This document shows, one piece after another, positions 28,969 to 39,423 of a DNA stretch of 64,000 nucleotides (positions within the stretch are counted from its first letter, which is position 1; each line of letters starts with the position of its first letter). Source of the stretch: Acetobacter musti (GTDB lineage Bacteria; Pseudomonadota; Alphaproteobacteria; Acetobacterales; Acetobacteraceae); assembly GCF_011516835.1 (NCBI RefSeq), contig NZ_WOTB01000008.1, positions 1-64,000 on the forward strand, read 5' to 3'. Both the position numbers and the translations under genes were made by a program. Below the pieces are notes generated by a model, which saw only the letters and a list, made by a program, of their open reading frames with translations, ran no database searches and had not been told where the DNA came from.

Positions 28969-29874
28969 ATGCATTTGACGCCTGAGCCTCCAGCGGACTC
29001 CCCTATTCCGCTAACCGTTCCGTCGATTAAAGCGCCTGTAATTTCTACTTATGTGAGCAGCCGCCCAAAATTTAGACATTTTTCCGAGTTAGCAAATTCT
29101 ACTGCCCCTATATGGGCTAGTAGTGCGAGCGCAGCTTGCGTATGGCAAATGGATCCTGTTCATAAACTTGAAGAAGGAGTTGAGGGAGGTTTCTGGGTAA
29201 AGGACCCACCATTGAGTGGTTATGCAAAACCAAGAAAACTTGAACGATTGCACGTGAATTCCCCAATTGCAGCTACGGAGAAGATTGCATCGGATCTAGC
29301 TTATGAGCTTGATTTGCCTGTGCCACCAGTGACGTTATTTAGTCGTGAATCATACCCAAAGACCGAAATGGGACAGCATGCTGTATCCCTCCCACCATTC
29401 AGTGAGGTGCTTACTTGGAAGCAAATTTGCGCTAATCCTGTTTTAAATGGAATAGCCCGTTCATGTTCTCAAGGTGCGATGTCTGCCATATTGCCATTTG
29501 ACACTTGGTTGCACTGCCATGATCACTACGACCATGGTGGAAATCTTTTGGTAAGCATTTTGAACGAGAAGACATGTAACTTTGCTTTCATTGATTACTC
29601 ATGGTCACTGGCCTTCAGCTGGAAGCTGGCTAATTATAAAGAGAATTATGTTGCTCCTTGCTATGATCCAGCCACCACTCCAGATTTGAAAGTTTTGGAG
29701 TCCACTATCCAAGCCATAGAAACATTGGATGATGCGAAAATCGATCAGATTGTGAGTCGCATCCCGGGGGACTTTTTGACGTTAGAAGACAGACAGCTTA
29801 TTCTCGATGGATTAATGTATCGCAAACAAAATTTGCGATCTATTATTGGATCATGCTACGCGGAGGTTGTGTAA
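28969..29874 (+). CDS. HipA-like kinase domain protein in an AT-rich island
   Basis: A 301-residue protein resembling the single-domain HipA-like kinases (PF20613 type). A putative ATP-binding lysine is K78 (GGFWVKDPP), after which KLERLHVN and EKIASDLAYELDLPVPP fit the family. The catalytic loop is LPFDTWLHCHDHYDHGGNLLVS (in two parts, residues 175-196), with D185 or D188 and N192 as candidates, and the metal-binding aspartate is D209 in FIDYSWSLAF. The Arg usual after the catalytic Asp is His here, so activity needs proof. The DNA is much poorer in GC than its neighbours. The next gene overlaps its stop by one base. ATG is preceded by AAAAAAGGG. Confidence 0.68.
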   Translation: MHLTPEPPADSPIPLTVPSIKAPVISTYVSSRPKFRHFSELANSTAPIWASSASAACVWQMDPVHKLEEGVEGGFWVKDPPLSGYAKPRKLERLHVNSPIAATEKIASDLAYELDLPVPPVTLFSRESYPKTEMGQHAVSLPPFSEVLTWKQICANPVLNGIARSCSQGAMSAILPFDTWLHCHDHYDHGGNLLVSILNEKTCNFAFIDYSWSLAFSWKLANYKENYVAPCYDPATTPDLKVLESTIQAIETLDDAKIDQIVSRIPGDFLTLEDRQLILDGLMYRKQNLRSIIGSCYAEVV

Positions 29875-30488
29875 TGATTAAAAACAAAGCAGCCTTTGCT
29901 AGAATTACTTATAGAACGGAATTGGGGAATGCTGATAGCGAACAAATTCCACTAGGTCTTCTTGTGAAATTTTCTTCGGAAACCGAGAGTGCCGATTATA
30001 TTATTTTGTTGTCTAAGGAACGCCTTGCTGATGATCAGCGCGTCAAGCTTGGATATATGGCACAAATATTATTAAAAAATCCGTCTGAGTATTTGCAGAC
30101 AGTTATTGATCAAGTTGTGAAGAAAAAAGAAGGGGATTTCTTTCAGAATCTAGCTTCCGAATTGGCATGGTCTGTTTTTATGACGCCAAGTGTATCTGTT
30201 TTAATACCCAATGACGCTATCGCTGAATTATCTTCAATATTGGAAAAAAATCTCACAGAGCCTATGAAAAAAGGAAAACATAATTTAAAAGGAAAACATA
30301 TAAAAAATACACAAAAACATTATATTTATCAACAAGAAATGAAAACTATCCCTACAAACTCTACATCAATACCTATTGATTTTTTTCATACATACACTCC
30401 CCCAGAATTTGAGTTAGATCTAAAAAATGATAATACACCAAAGGCTTGGATGACAGAGAATATGCTAAATAGAGTACATTGTCATTAA
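29874..30488 (+). CDS. Partner protein of the HipA-like kinase, unknown family
   Basis: A 204-residue protein whose ATG overlaps the kinase stop (TAATG) and has GGAGG upstream, so it is co-translated. The N-terminal half (ARITYRTELGN, IPLGLLVKF, YIILLSK) alternates strands and helices and occupies the place that DUF3037 proteins take beside HipA-like kinases, but I cannot see clear sequence similarity. The C-terminal third is lysine-, threonine- and histidine-rich, low in complexity, and very AT-rich. No membrane helix, signal peptide or DNA-binding motif stands out. It could be an antitoxin, a kinase substrate or an effector. Confidence 0.65.
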   Translation: MIKNKAAFARITYRTELGNADSEQIPLGLLVKFSSETESADYIILLSKERLADDQRVKLGYMAQILLKNPSEYLQTVIDQVVKKKEGDFFQNLASELAWSVFMTPSVSVLIPNDAIAELSSILEKNLTEPMKKGKHNLKGKHIKNTQKHYIYQQEMKTIPTNSTSIPIDFFHTYTPPEFELDLKNDNTPKAWMTENMLNRVHCH

Positions 30489-30828
30489 ATTATAAAAGCA
30501 TGTGTCTTTCTCATTGAATGGAAAAGATACATGCTTAATTTTATCTACCAAGTAGATATTTTGACATTATCTAAATACAATATGTAGACGTTGTATATTC
30601 TAATTCAAACATACCAACAATCATCATGAACAAAATTAAGTGTTGGAAAATTATTTTTAATAAAACTATTCATATTAAAAATTTTTAAATAGATAAACAT
30701 AATTGGTGTTTTATTAGTTCAATTATACGGGTCATGACAGACTGACTGCTAATATTTAGAAGAAAAACCGCAAAATCTACTCAGAATATAATTTTTATTA
30801 ACTCCATCGCCTTATTCCTGACAGAATC
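30489..30828. other. AT-rich non-coding tail of the acquired island
   Basis: About 340 bases of strongly AT-rich DNA with no reading frame of note. It ends sharply at the stop codon of the aspartic-protease gene, where GC content rises again. A hairpin close to the end of the partner gene (AAAGCATGTGTCTTT..AAAAGATACATGCTT, about 30496-30538) could be its terminator. I see no integrase, tRNA or clear direct repeats at the edges. Confidence 0.6.
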
Positions 30829-31842
30829 TCACGGCCCTTTTCGTGGCGCGACGGTAGCGGCGAAGACTTTCCCCTGGCGGTAGGAGATCCAGACGCGGTG
30901 AGTGGAGAACCAGTCGGAGCCGAGGAGCATGTCCACGTTTTCCGAGATGGGAGAAACGGTGAGGACGGGGTTGTGTTCGGTTTCGGTGCCGACGGTGAGG
31001 CTGTGGAAGCGGTGCCAGCGATAGACTGAGATGCGGCCGTCGACGCCGGAGGTGGTGCCGCCGGGGTCGATGGCGAGCGCGTCTTCGGTGACGCCGGCGG
31101 CTTCGGCGGCGGTGCGGGAGACGATGCGGGAGCGGGCGCCGCTGTCGAGCAGGGCGGTGATGTCGTGGCCGTCGAGGCTGACATGGAGCAGGGCGCGCTG
31201 GTCGCGGAATTCGGCTTTCAGTTCCTGCCAGTGAAGAGGTTGCACGTGGAGGGGCTTTCCGCCCTCCCCTTCTGTTTCCTGTGGTGGCGGGACTTCGGGG
31301 CAGCCGGGTGGGGTGGACCAGAAGGCCATGCGGCCGCCCGGGGCGTCGATTTCCAGGATGTCGCGGCCGAGGATGTCGCCGCCGAGCAGACCTTCGACGG
31401 GGGGATGGATATTGGGCCGGCCCGGCAGGACGCCGAGCGGGAGGGAGACGGGGCCGAATTCGGTATCGCCGAGGCGGAGACTGGGGGCGATGACGTTGGG
31501 GACGACGCCGGCGGAGCCGCCGGTGCCGCTGACATGGGTGCGGGCGTGAGGATCGGGCGGCAGGTTCACGGACTGAGCGAACCAGGGGGAGATGAGGCTG
31601 CCTTCCGAGCCGGTGTCGATGATGAGGCTGACGGTTTTGCCGCTGACCGCGACGGGGGCGGAGAGGAAGCCGAGATCGTTACGGAGAGGGAGTTCGGTCT
31701 GTTTCTGCGGGGAGCAGGTGGCCGCAACCGCCGGGGGGAGCGGTGTGGTCAGTGCTGCGGCGCAGAGAGTGGCGAGCGCGATCAGGAGGCCGGGGCGGCC
31801 TGGACCGGTCGCGTCGCGGGGGAAGAACATGGTGCGGCCCAT
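30829..31842 (-). CDS. Exported two-lobed retropepsin-like aspartic protease
   Basis: A 337-residue protein with a signal peptide (cleavage near AVA/AT at residue 40) and two aspartic-protease lobes. The first has the DTGS motif at D76 and GLLGGDIL near 151; the second has DSGA at D233 and MLLGSDWF near 305. Each lobe thus has the D-T/S-G and the hydrophobic-hydrophobic-Gly features of retroviral-type proteases, fused in one chain as in pepsin. Bacterial members of this kind are little studied and sit in the periplasm or envelope. GAGGAGA lies upstream of the ATG. It directly follows the prolyl aminopeptidase gene with 17 bases between, so it is probably in the same operon. Confidence 0.78.
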   Translation of the reverse strand: MGRTMFFPRDATGPGRPGLLIALATLCAAALTTPLPPAVAATCSPQKQTELPLRNDLGFLSAPVAVSGKTVSLIIDTGSEGSLISPWFAQSVNLPPDPHARTHVSGTGGSAGVVPNVIAPSLRLGDTEFGPVSLPLGVLPGRPNIHPPVEGLLGGDILGRDILEIDAPGGRMAFWSTPPGCPEVPPPQETEGEGGKPLHVQPLHWQELKAEFRDQRALLHVSLDGHDITALLDSGARSRIVSRTAAEAAGVTEDALAIDPGGTTSGVDGRISVYRWHRFHSLTVGTETEHNPVLTVSPISENVDMLLGSDWFSTHRVWISYRQGKVFAATVAPRKGP

Positions 31843-31859
31843 AAAAAAAGCGCGTCTCC

Positions 31860-33793
<1,934 letters not shown>

Positions 33794-33813
33794 GCGGAAT
33801 GACCTTTTTGAGA

Positions 33814-33880
33814 GGGCGCTTTTTCAGGGCGCTGCCCTGAACCCGGCAGGGAGCGTGGCTCCCTGCACCCTGATCTGTCT
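33814..33880. repeat. REP-like repeat B, copy 3 (short)
   Basis: Two adjacent hairpins between xerC and priA: CAGGGCGCTGCCCTG and CAGGGAGCGTGGCTCCCTG, followed by CCTGATCTG. The arrangement matches the hairpin pairs of the other repeat B copies (compare 63512-63600). It lies in the divergent promoter region of xerC and priA. Confidence 0.5.
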
Positions 33881-34003
33881 GATGAAATGGTTTGCGAAGG
33901 TCTGTGGGCCTGGCCGGGTCCGGGGAGAGCCTGGGCTGGTTCGCCGGAATGGCCTGCGACTGTGGGGGCGAGACAGAGCGGGGCGATGACGTTACTAAGG
34001 GGC

Positions 34004-36244
34004 ATGGTGCAGAGCAGCCTACTGGAACCTTTACCGACACGGAAGCGGGTGGCCGTGTTGCTGCCGCTCCCCTTCCCTTATCCGCTGGACTATGTGGTTC
34101 CGGCAGGTCTGTCCGACTCGCTGAAGCCCGGTGATGTGGTTGTGGTGCCGCTCGGGGCGCGGCGGGAGACGGGGGTGGTCTGGGAGCAGACGGTGCTGCC
34201 GCCCGAACTGATGCCCCCTGCCCCGCCTGAGATTGCGTCGACCCGGTTGCGGGCGGTGAAGGAGAAGCTGGATCTGCCGCCGGTGCCGGGGGCGCTGCGT
34301 CAGTTCATCGACTGGGTGGCCGCTTATACGCTGGCGCCGCCGGGGATGGTGCTGGCAATGGCGTTGCGCTCGCATATGCGGGGAACGCAGGGAGCGCCGG
34401 CGGCGGGCTGGGTGCGCGGTGAGGAGCCACCGGCCTCGTTGCGGATGACGCCGGCGCGCAGGGCGGTGCTGGCGGCGCTGGACGCGGGATCGGCACCGAT
34501 GGCGACGGGGGAGCTGTCGGAGAAGTCGGGGGCCAGTGCGGCGGTGATCCGGGGGCTGGCGGATGCGGGTGTGCTGCGGTCGGTGCTGATGGCGGCGCCC
34601 TCGCCGTTCGCGGCACCGGATGCGGGGCATCGGCTGCCGGTGCTGGAGGGAGAGCAGGATTTCGCGGCGCGGGAGCTGCGGGCGCGTGTAGCGGAACGGG
34701 CGTTTTCCGTAACGTTGCTGGAGGGTGTGACCGGGTCAGGCAAGACCGAGATTTATCTGGAAGCGGTGGCGGAGTGCATTGCGGCCGGGCGGCAGGCGCT
34801 GGTTCTGCTGCCGGAGATTGCGCTGTCGGCGCAGTGGATGGAGCGGTTCACCAAGCGGTTCGGGGCGCGTCCGGCGGTGTGGCATTCTGAGATCGGGCAG
34901 CGGGCGCGGCGGCTGACGTGGAATGCCTGCGCGGACGGGTCGGCGCGGGTTGTGGTGGGCGCGCGGTCGGCGCTGTTTCTGCCGTTTCGTGATCTGGGTC
35001 TTGTGATCGTCGATGAAGAGCACGAGGCGATTTTCAAGCAGGAAGAGGGCGTGATGTATAACGCCCGCGACATGGCGATCGTGCGGGCGCGGCTGGCGGG
35101 GGCGCCTGCGGTGCTGGTGTCGGCGACGCCGAGCCTGGAGACGCTGAACAATGTGGAGACGGGGCGGTACCGGCATCTGGTGCTGCCGTCGCGGCATGGC
35201 GGAGCGGCGATGCCGGAAACGCGGCTGATCGACATGCGGGAGGCGCCGCCGCCGAAGGGGCTGTTTCTGTCGCCGGTGCTGGTGGAGGCGGTGCGCGGCA
35301 CGCTGGCGCGGGGGGAGCAGGCGATGCTGTTCCTCAATCGCCGGGGGTATGCGCCGCTGACGCTGTGCCGGAAATGCGGGCATCGGATGGAGTGTCCGAA
35401 CTGCACGTCCTGGCTGGTGGAGCATCGGAAACGGCGTGTTCTGTGCTGTCATTATTGTGAGTATGTGACGCCGGTTCCGGAGAAATGTCCGTCCTGCGAG
35501 GCGGAGCACAGTCTGACGGCGATCGGGCCGGGGATCGAGCGGATTACGGAAGAAGCGGCGTCGGAATTTCCGGAGGCGCGGGTTCTGGTGATGGCCAGCG
35601 ACACGATCAGCGGGCCGGCGGCGACTGCGGAAGCGGTGGGGAAGATTTCCCGTCGCGAGGTGGATCTGATCATCGGGACGCAGATTGTGGCCAAGGGCTG
35701 GCATTTTCCGCATCTGACTCTGGTAGGGGTTGTGGATGCCGATCTGGGGCTTGGCGGCGCGGATCTGCGGGCCGGGGAACGGACGATGCAGCTGCTGCAT
35801 CAGGTGGGTGGTCGCGCGGGGCGTGCGGAGGCGCCGGGCGAGGTGCTGCTGCAGAGTTTCGCGCCGGATCATCCGGTGATGCAGGCGCTGATTTCCGGGG
35901 ATTTCGCGGCGTTCATGGCGGAGGAAGCGGAGCAGCGGCGGCCGGGGTTCTGGCCGCCGTTCGGGCGGCTGGCGGCGCTGATCATCAGTTCGGAGAATGC
36001 GGATGCGGCGCAGAACGCGGCGCGGGCGCTGGGGCGGGCGGCGCCTTATGGCGACGGGATTGAGGTGATGGGCCCTGTCCCTGCCCCGCTGGCGGTGTTG
36101 CGGGGACGGCATCGGCAGCGGTTGTTATTGCGGACGCAGCGGACGATTGCGGTGCAGCCGATTCTGCGGCGCTGGCTGGCGGAGGTGCCACTGACGAGTG
36201 CTGTGCGGGTGGATGTGGATGTGGACCCGGTTTCGTTTTTGTGA
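34004..36244 (+). CDS. priA: Primosomal protein N', helicase PriA
   Basis: A 746-residue superfamily 2 helicase that restarts stalled replication forks. Walker A is GVTGSGKTEIYLE near residue 242, the DEEH box VDEEHEAIFKQ near 337, and two zinc-binding clusters follow in CRKCGHRMECPNC, CCHYC and CPSCEAE (about 454-500). The helicase C-terminal motif includes IGTQIVAKGWHFP. I chose the ATG at 34004 because TAAGGGG is just upstream and the protein then begins with the usual 3'-DNA-binding domain (VAVLLPLPFPYPLDYVVP); longer frames add unrelated residues. The ATP synthase genes that often follow priA in related bacteria are absent here. Confidence 0.95.
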   Translation: MVQSSLLEPLPTRKRVAVLLPLPFPYPLDYVVPAGLSDSLKPGDVVVVPLGARRETGVVWEQTVLPPELMPPAPPEIASTRLRAVKEKLDLPPVPGALRQFIDWVAAYTLAPPGMVLAMALRSHMRGTQGAPAAGWVRGEEPPASLRMTPARRAVLAALDAGSAPMATGELSEKSGASAAVIRGLADAGVLRSVLMAAPSPFAAPDAGHRLPVLEGEQDFAARELRARVAERAFSVTLLEGVTGSGKTEIYLEAVAECIAAGRQALVLLPEIALSAQWMERFTKRFGARPAVWHSEIGQRARRLTWNACADGSARVVVGARSALFLPFRDLGLVIVDEEHEAIFKQEEGVMYNARDMAIVRARLAGAPAVLVSATPSLETLNNVETGRYRHLVLPSRHGGAAMPETRLIDMREAPPPKGLFLSPVLVEAVRGTLARGEQAMLFLNRRGYAPLTLCRKCGHRMECPNCTSWLVEHRKRRVLCCHYCEYVTPVPEKCPSCEAEHSLTAIGPGIERITEEAASEFPEARVLVMASDTISGPAATAEAVGKISRREVDLIIGTQIVAKGWHFPHLTLVGVVDADLGLGGADLRAGERTMQLLHQVGGRAGRAEAPGEVLLQSFAPDHPVMQALISGDFAAFMAEEAEQRRPGFWPPFGRLAALIISSENADAAQNAARALGRAAPYGDGIEVMGPVPAPLAVLRGRHRQRLLLRTQRTIAVQPILRRWLAEVPLTSAVRVDVDVDPVSFL

Positions 36245-36541
36245 GGGGGGTGTCGGGCGGCGTATTGCGGCCGGTTGCGTTTGCGTATCGGGCGCGGACG
36301 GGGAGGATCGTTTCTTCGTACTGCGTATAGCCTGCATACACAATATTGTCAGTAATGAAACCTTACTACAGACTATACACTTTCTGATACATTATGGCTG
36401 AAGCCGTCTTAATTCCGCCATCGCCATAGTTTATAAAACACCTGTAAAATCAGCTTCTTTTTTATCGGAGAAATTGTGCGGGCGATGCCTTACAGTGACA
36501 GCGTGATATATTATGACCGCAGCCGGAAAGCGTAAGATTCC

Positions 36542-37282
36542 ATGATGGACGGCAAGCGCATTGCAGTGGTTCTGCCCGCTTACAATGCGGCGAAGACGCT
36601 GAAGCAGACCTTTGACGAGATCCCGCAGGATATTGTCGATGACATCATTCTCACCGACGATGCCAGCAGTGACGAGACGGTGGCGCTTGCCCGCTCGCTT
36701 GGCGTTCATACGATCGAGCATGACCGGAACCGTGGCTACGGCGGCAATCAGAAGACGTGTTACGAAAGCGCTCTGGCCCGTGGGGCGGATATCGTAATCA
36801 TGCTTCATCCGGACTATCAGTACTCGCCGAGGCTGATCCGGGCGATGGCGGCCATGCTGACCTCGGGGCATTACGACGTGGTGATTGCGTCACGCATCCT
36901 GGGCAAGGGAGCCCTGGAAGGCGGGATGCCGCTGTATAAATATGTCGCCAACCGTGTTCTGACGCTCACGCAGAATATCCTCATGAGCGCCAAGCTGTCG
37001 GAGTATCACACCGGCTATCGCGGATGGCGCAGGGAGGTTCTGGAGGCTCTGCCTCTCGACACCTGTTCCGATGATTTTGTTTTCGATAACCAGATGCTGG
37101 CGCAGGCCATCAATGCAGGATTCAGGATTGGTGAAATCTCCTGTCCGACGCGTTATTTTGACGAAGCATCGTCCATCAACTTCCGGCGCAGCGTTAAATA
37201 CGGGCTGGGCGTGCTGCAGACCTCGGCTCAGTTCCGGCTGAACCGCATGGGACTCCTTCGCAGTCGTATTTTTAAAAAATGA
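36542..37282 (+). CDS. Family 2 glycosyltransferase (polyprenyl-phosphate sugar type)
   Basis: A 246-residue GT2 enzyme. It opens with IAVVLPAYNAAKTL, has the metal-binding DDASSD near residue 39, NRGYGGNQKTCYESAL and HPDYQYSPRL, and no C-terminal membrane helices. The closest pattern is dolichyl/undecaprenyl-phosphate hexose synthases, which make a lipid-linked sugar for use on the outer face of the membrane by GT-C enzymes. The next gene overlaps its stop by 4 bases, and two GT-C-like polytopic proteins follow, which supports such a role. About 300 bases of AT-richer promoter DNA lie upstream. Confidence 0.85.
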   Translation: MMDGKRIAVVLPAYNAAKTLKQTFDEIPQDIVDDIILTDDASSDETVALARSLGVHTIEHDRNRGYGGNQKTCYESALARGADIVIMLHPDYQYSPRLIRAMAAMLTSGHYDVVIASRILGKGALEGGMPLYKYVANRVLTLTQNILMSAKLSEYHTGYRGWRREVLEALPLDTCSDDFVFDNQMLAQAINAGFRIGEISCPTRYFDEASSINFRRSVKYGLGVLQTSAQFRLNRMGLLRSRIFKK

Positions 37283-38034
37283 CCATTTTTTCGGGACAAA
37301 GTAAAAATTACGCTGTGGCTTCCGGGAGCCGGAATTCTGCCCTGCGCGCCATTATTGTTCTTGGGGTGGTCGCGGTTGTGCTGGGGGCGGTGTCCTTTGT
37401 TTTCAGACATTCCGCTCTGGCGCTGCTCGTGCAGAATTATATCCCGGATGCCCGTCAGGAAGGTGGCTGGCGGGGCTGGATGCTGTGCGAACTGATCCAG
37501 ATTGTCGTGGCGCTGTGCGGGATTCTTCCCGCCTCGGCCACGGCGATGGGTATCGGCGCCGCTTATGGCGTGACTGACGGGTTTCTGCTGGCGGCCCCGG
37601 CGACACTGATCGGTGCTCTGATCGCGTTTGTTCTGTCCAGAACCTTTCTGCGGGGGTTCATTGCCCGGCTGCTGCAGAGGAGTGCGCGGCTGGACCGGCT
37701 GGACCGTGTTCTGTCGGCGGAAGGCTGGAAGATTGCCTGTCTGTTCCGTCTGTCTCCGATCATGCCTTTCTCTCTCACCAGCTTTGCTCTTGGCATGAGT
37801 TCGCTGTCCGCGGGCGCCTATATGACCGGCACGCTCGCTTCCCTGCCCGCTCTGCTTGGTTATGTCGCCATGGGGGCACTGGCGTCGAAGGGCATTACGG
37901 CTCTTGATGGCGACAGTGTTTCATGGCTGCATGCGGGGCTTATGATTGCGGGGGCGGCCGGGACGTTCGCGCTTGTGTGGCATCTGAACCGGGTCATCTC
38001 CAGGGTGCTCCGCAGTGAAACGGACCGTCCCTGA
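37279..38034 (+). CDS. VTT-domain (TVP38/TMEM64, DedA-like) membrane protein
   Basis: A 251-residue protein with about six helices. The VTT pattern is visible: MGIGAAYGVTDGFLL, an FVLSRTFLRGF segment, then RLSPIMPFSLTSFALGMSSLSAGAYMTGTLASLPALLGY. DedA/TVP38 proteins move or flip membrane lipids; some recycle undecaprenyl phosphate. Placed directly between a lipid-linked sugar synthase and two polytopic transferases, it could flip the glycolipid donor or recycle its carrier. This is inference from context. The start overlaps the previous stop (ATGA). Confidence 0.82.
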   Translation: MTIFSGQSKNYAVASGSRNSALRAIIVLGVVAVVLGAVSFVFRHSALALLVQNYIPDARQEGGWRGWMLCELIQIVVALCGILPASATAMGIGAAYGVTDGFLLAAPATLIGALIAFVLSRTFLRGFIARLLQRSARLDRLDRVLSAEGWKIACLFRLSPIMPFSLTSFALGMSSLSAGAYMTGTLASLPALLGYVAMGALASKGITALDGDSVSWLHAGLMIAGAAGTFALVWHLNRVISRVLRSETDRP

Positions 38035-38051
38035 CGGAAGGAGAACGCGAT

Positions 38052-39356
38052 ATGCCTTCCGGAAACGCCGGGACCGGTCATTCTGCTTCGCTTCCTTCTG
38101 TTCCACTGTCGGGCAATCGCCGGTTCCAGGGCTTCCTTCTGGTTTTTCTGTTCTCGCTTCTTCTTTGCCTGAGATTTCATGCAGCCTGGCCGAACGGACG
38201 TCTGGTCGCCGAGGAAGGCACCATCTTCTTTCGCAAGGCCTGGGAATCCTCCTGGTCCGACGCGCTGTTCTATTCCTATGGCGGCTATCTGAATCTTGTT
38301 ACGAATGCGGGCACGCTGCTGGCGGAGCGGTGTCTGCCGCTGACCTTCGCTCCGTGGCTGACGATGCTGATCGGGCTTGCCTTTCAGATCTGCGCTCCGG
38401 TGCTTCTGGTCAGTGCGAAAGATGACTGGCTCCGGCCTTTATGGGTCAGAGCGATAGGCGTGGCGCTGTTGCTCGTTGCGCCGGAATCAGCGGAGGTCTC
38501 GCTGCATACGCTGCACAGCCAGTACCATCTGGCGCTGTGCTGCGGCATTATTCTCGGGTTGCGGACCGGGCGATCCGGTCAGGAAATTTTCCGCTGTATT
38601 CTGCTGGGACTGGCGCCGCTGAGCGGTCCGGGCGGGGTGATCATGGCGCCGCTTTTCGGTCTGCGTCTGCTTTTCGATCGCAGCAGAGCCCGTCTGGCAG
38701 AATGTCTGACGATTTCCATTTGCAGCGTTATTCAGGTTGTATTCTTCTTCCAGCCTTTTTCTGAAAGAACGTTCGGGTTCTTTTTTCAGGATTACGTTTT
38801 CGCGCTGTTCACCCGCTATGTGCTCTGGCCGTTTTTCAGTTTCGGTCCGCAGGTGCATGATCTGTCTCTTTATCTGCAGGACATTTCCTCACACCGTCAT
38901 GTCGTGGTGGTTTACGATGTTCTGATTCTGCTTCTGTTCACCGCGATCCTTGTTCCGGTTTCGCTCAGCATTTACCGGAATCCGCGTGCGCGGCCGGCCG
39001 GATGGTTCTTCCTCGGAGGTGGTGTGCATGCGCTGGTCGCCATGTATGGCGCTCTGGGCGGGGCGGCTACGGTGATCAGTCTCGGGGCCGGGGAACGCTA
39101 CTGTTTTGTTGCGCAGTCGCTCTTCGCGCTTGCCATTCTTGTTCTGGTGGCGACGGCCAGGCAGCCCCGGCGGCGTTTCGGTACTTTTATTCTGGCTCTG
39201 CTTCTGGTGTGCGGCTCACGACATTTTCTGAAATCGCGGGCTGAGATTGTGACCGGTCCGGACTGGCGCGCTGAAGTATCGGAGTGGAACCGGAATCACG
39301 CCCACGAGATCCGCGTCTGGCGGCAGGGCTGGACGATGAAGCTGTCTCCGCCGTGA
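38052..39356 (+). CDS. Polytopic membrane protein, putative GT-C glycosyltransferase
   Basis: A 434-residue protein with about ten membrane helices and a strong ribosome-binding site (GGAAGGAG). After helix 1 the first outer loop reads GRLVAEEGTIFFRKAW, and acidic pairs at this place are a hallmark of GT-C enzymes that use lipid-linked sugars. A later outer loop contains HSQYHLALCCG, and the C-terminal tail is soluble. I do not recognise a named family. It lies between a VTT protein and a second GT-C-like protein, so a sugar-transfer role at the periplasmic face is likely but unproven. Confidence 0.6.
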   Translation: MPSGNAGTGHSASLPSVPLSGNRRFQGFLLVFLFSLLLCLRFHAAWPNGRLVAEEGTIFFRKAWESSWSDALFYSYGGYLNLVTNAGTLLAERCLPLTFAPWLTMLIGLAFQICAPVLLVSAKDDWLRPLWVRAIGVALLLVAPESAEVSLHTLHSQYHLALCCGIILGLRTGRSGQEIFRCILLGLAPLSGPGGVIMAPLFGLRLLFDRSRARLAECLTISICSVIQVVFFFQPFSERTFGFFFQDYVFALFTRYVLWPFFSFGPQVHDLSLYLQDISSHRHVVVVYDVLILLLFTAILVPVSLSIYRNPRARPAGWFFLGGGVHALVAMYGALGGAATVISLGAGERYCFVAQSLFALAILVLVATARQPRRRFGTFILALLLVCGSRHFLKSRAEIVTGPDWRAEVSEWNRNHAHEIRVWRQGWTMKLSPP

Positions 39357-39423
39357 TGGCGGCTTGCCATTATCCGATGGTATATCTAAGGAAGTGCGGA
39401 TTTTACCAGGCAGGAAAACGGAT

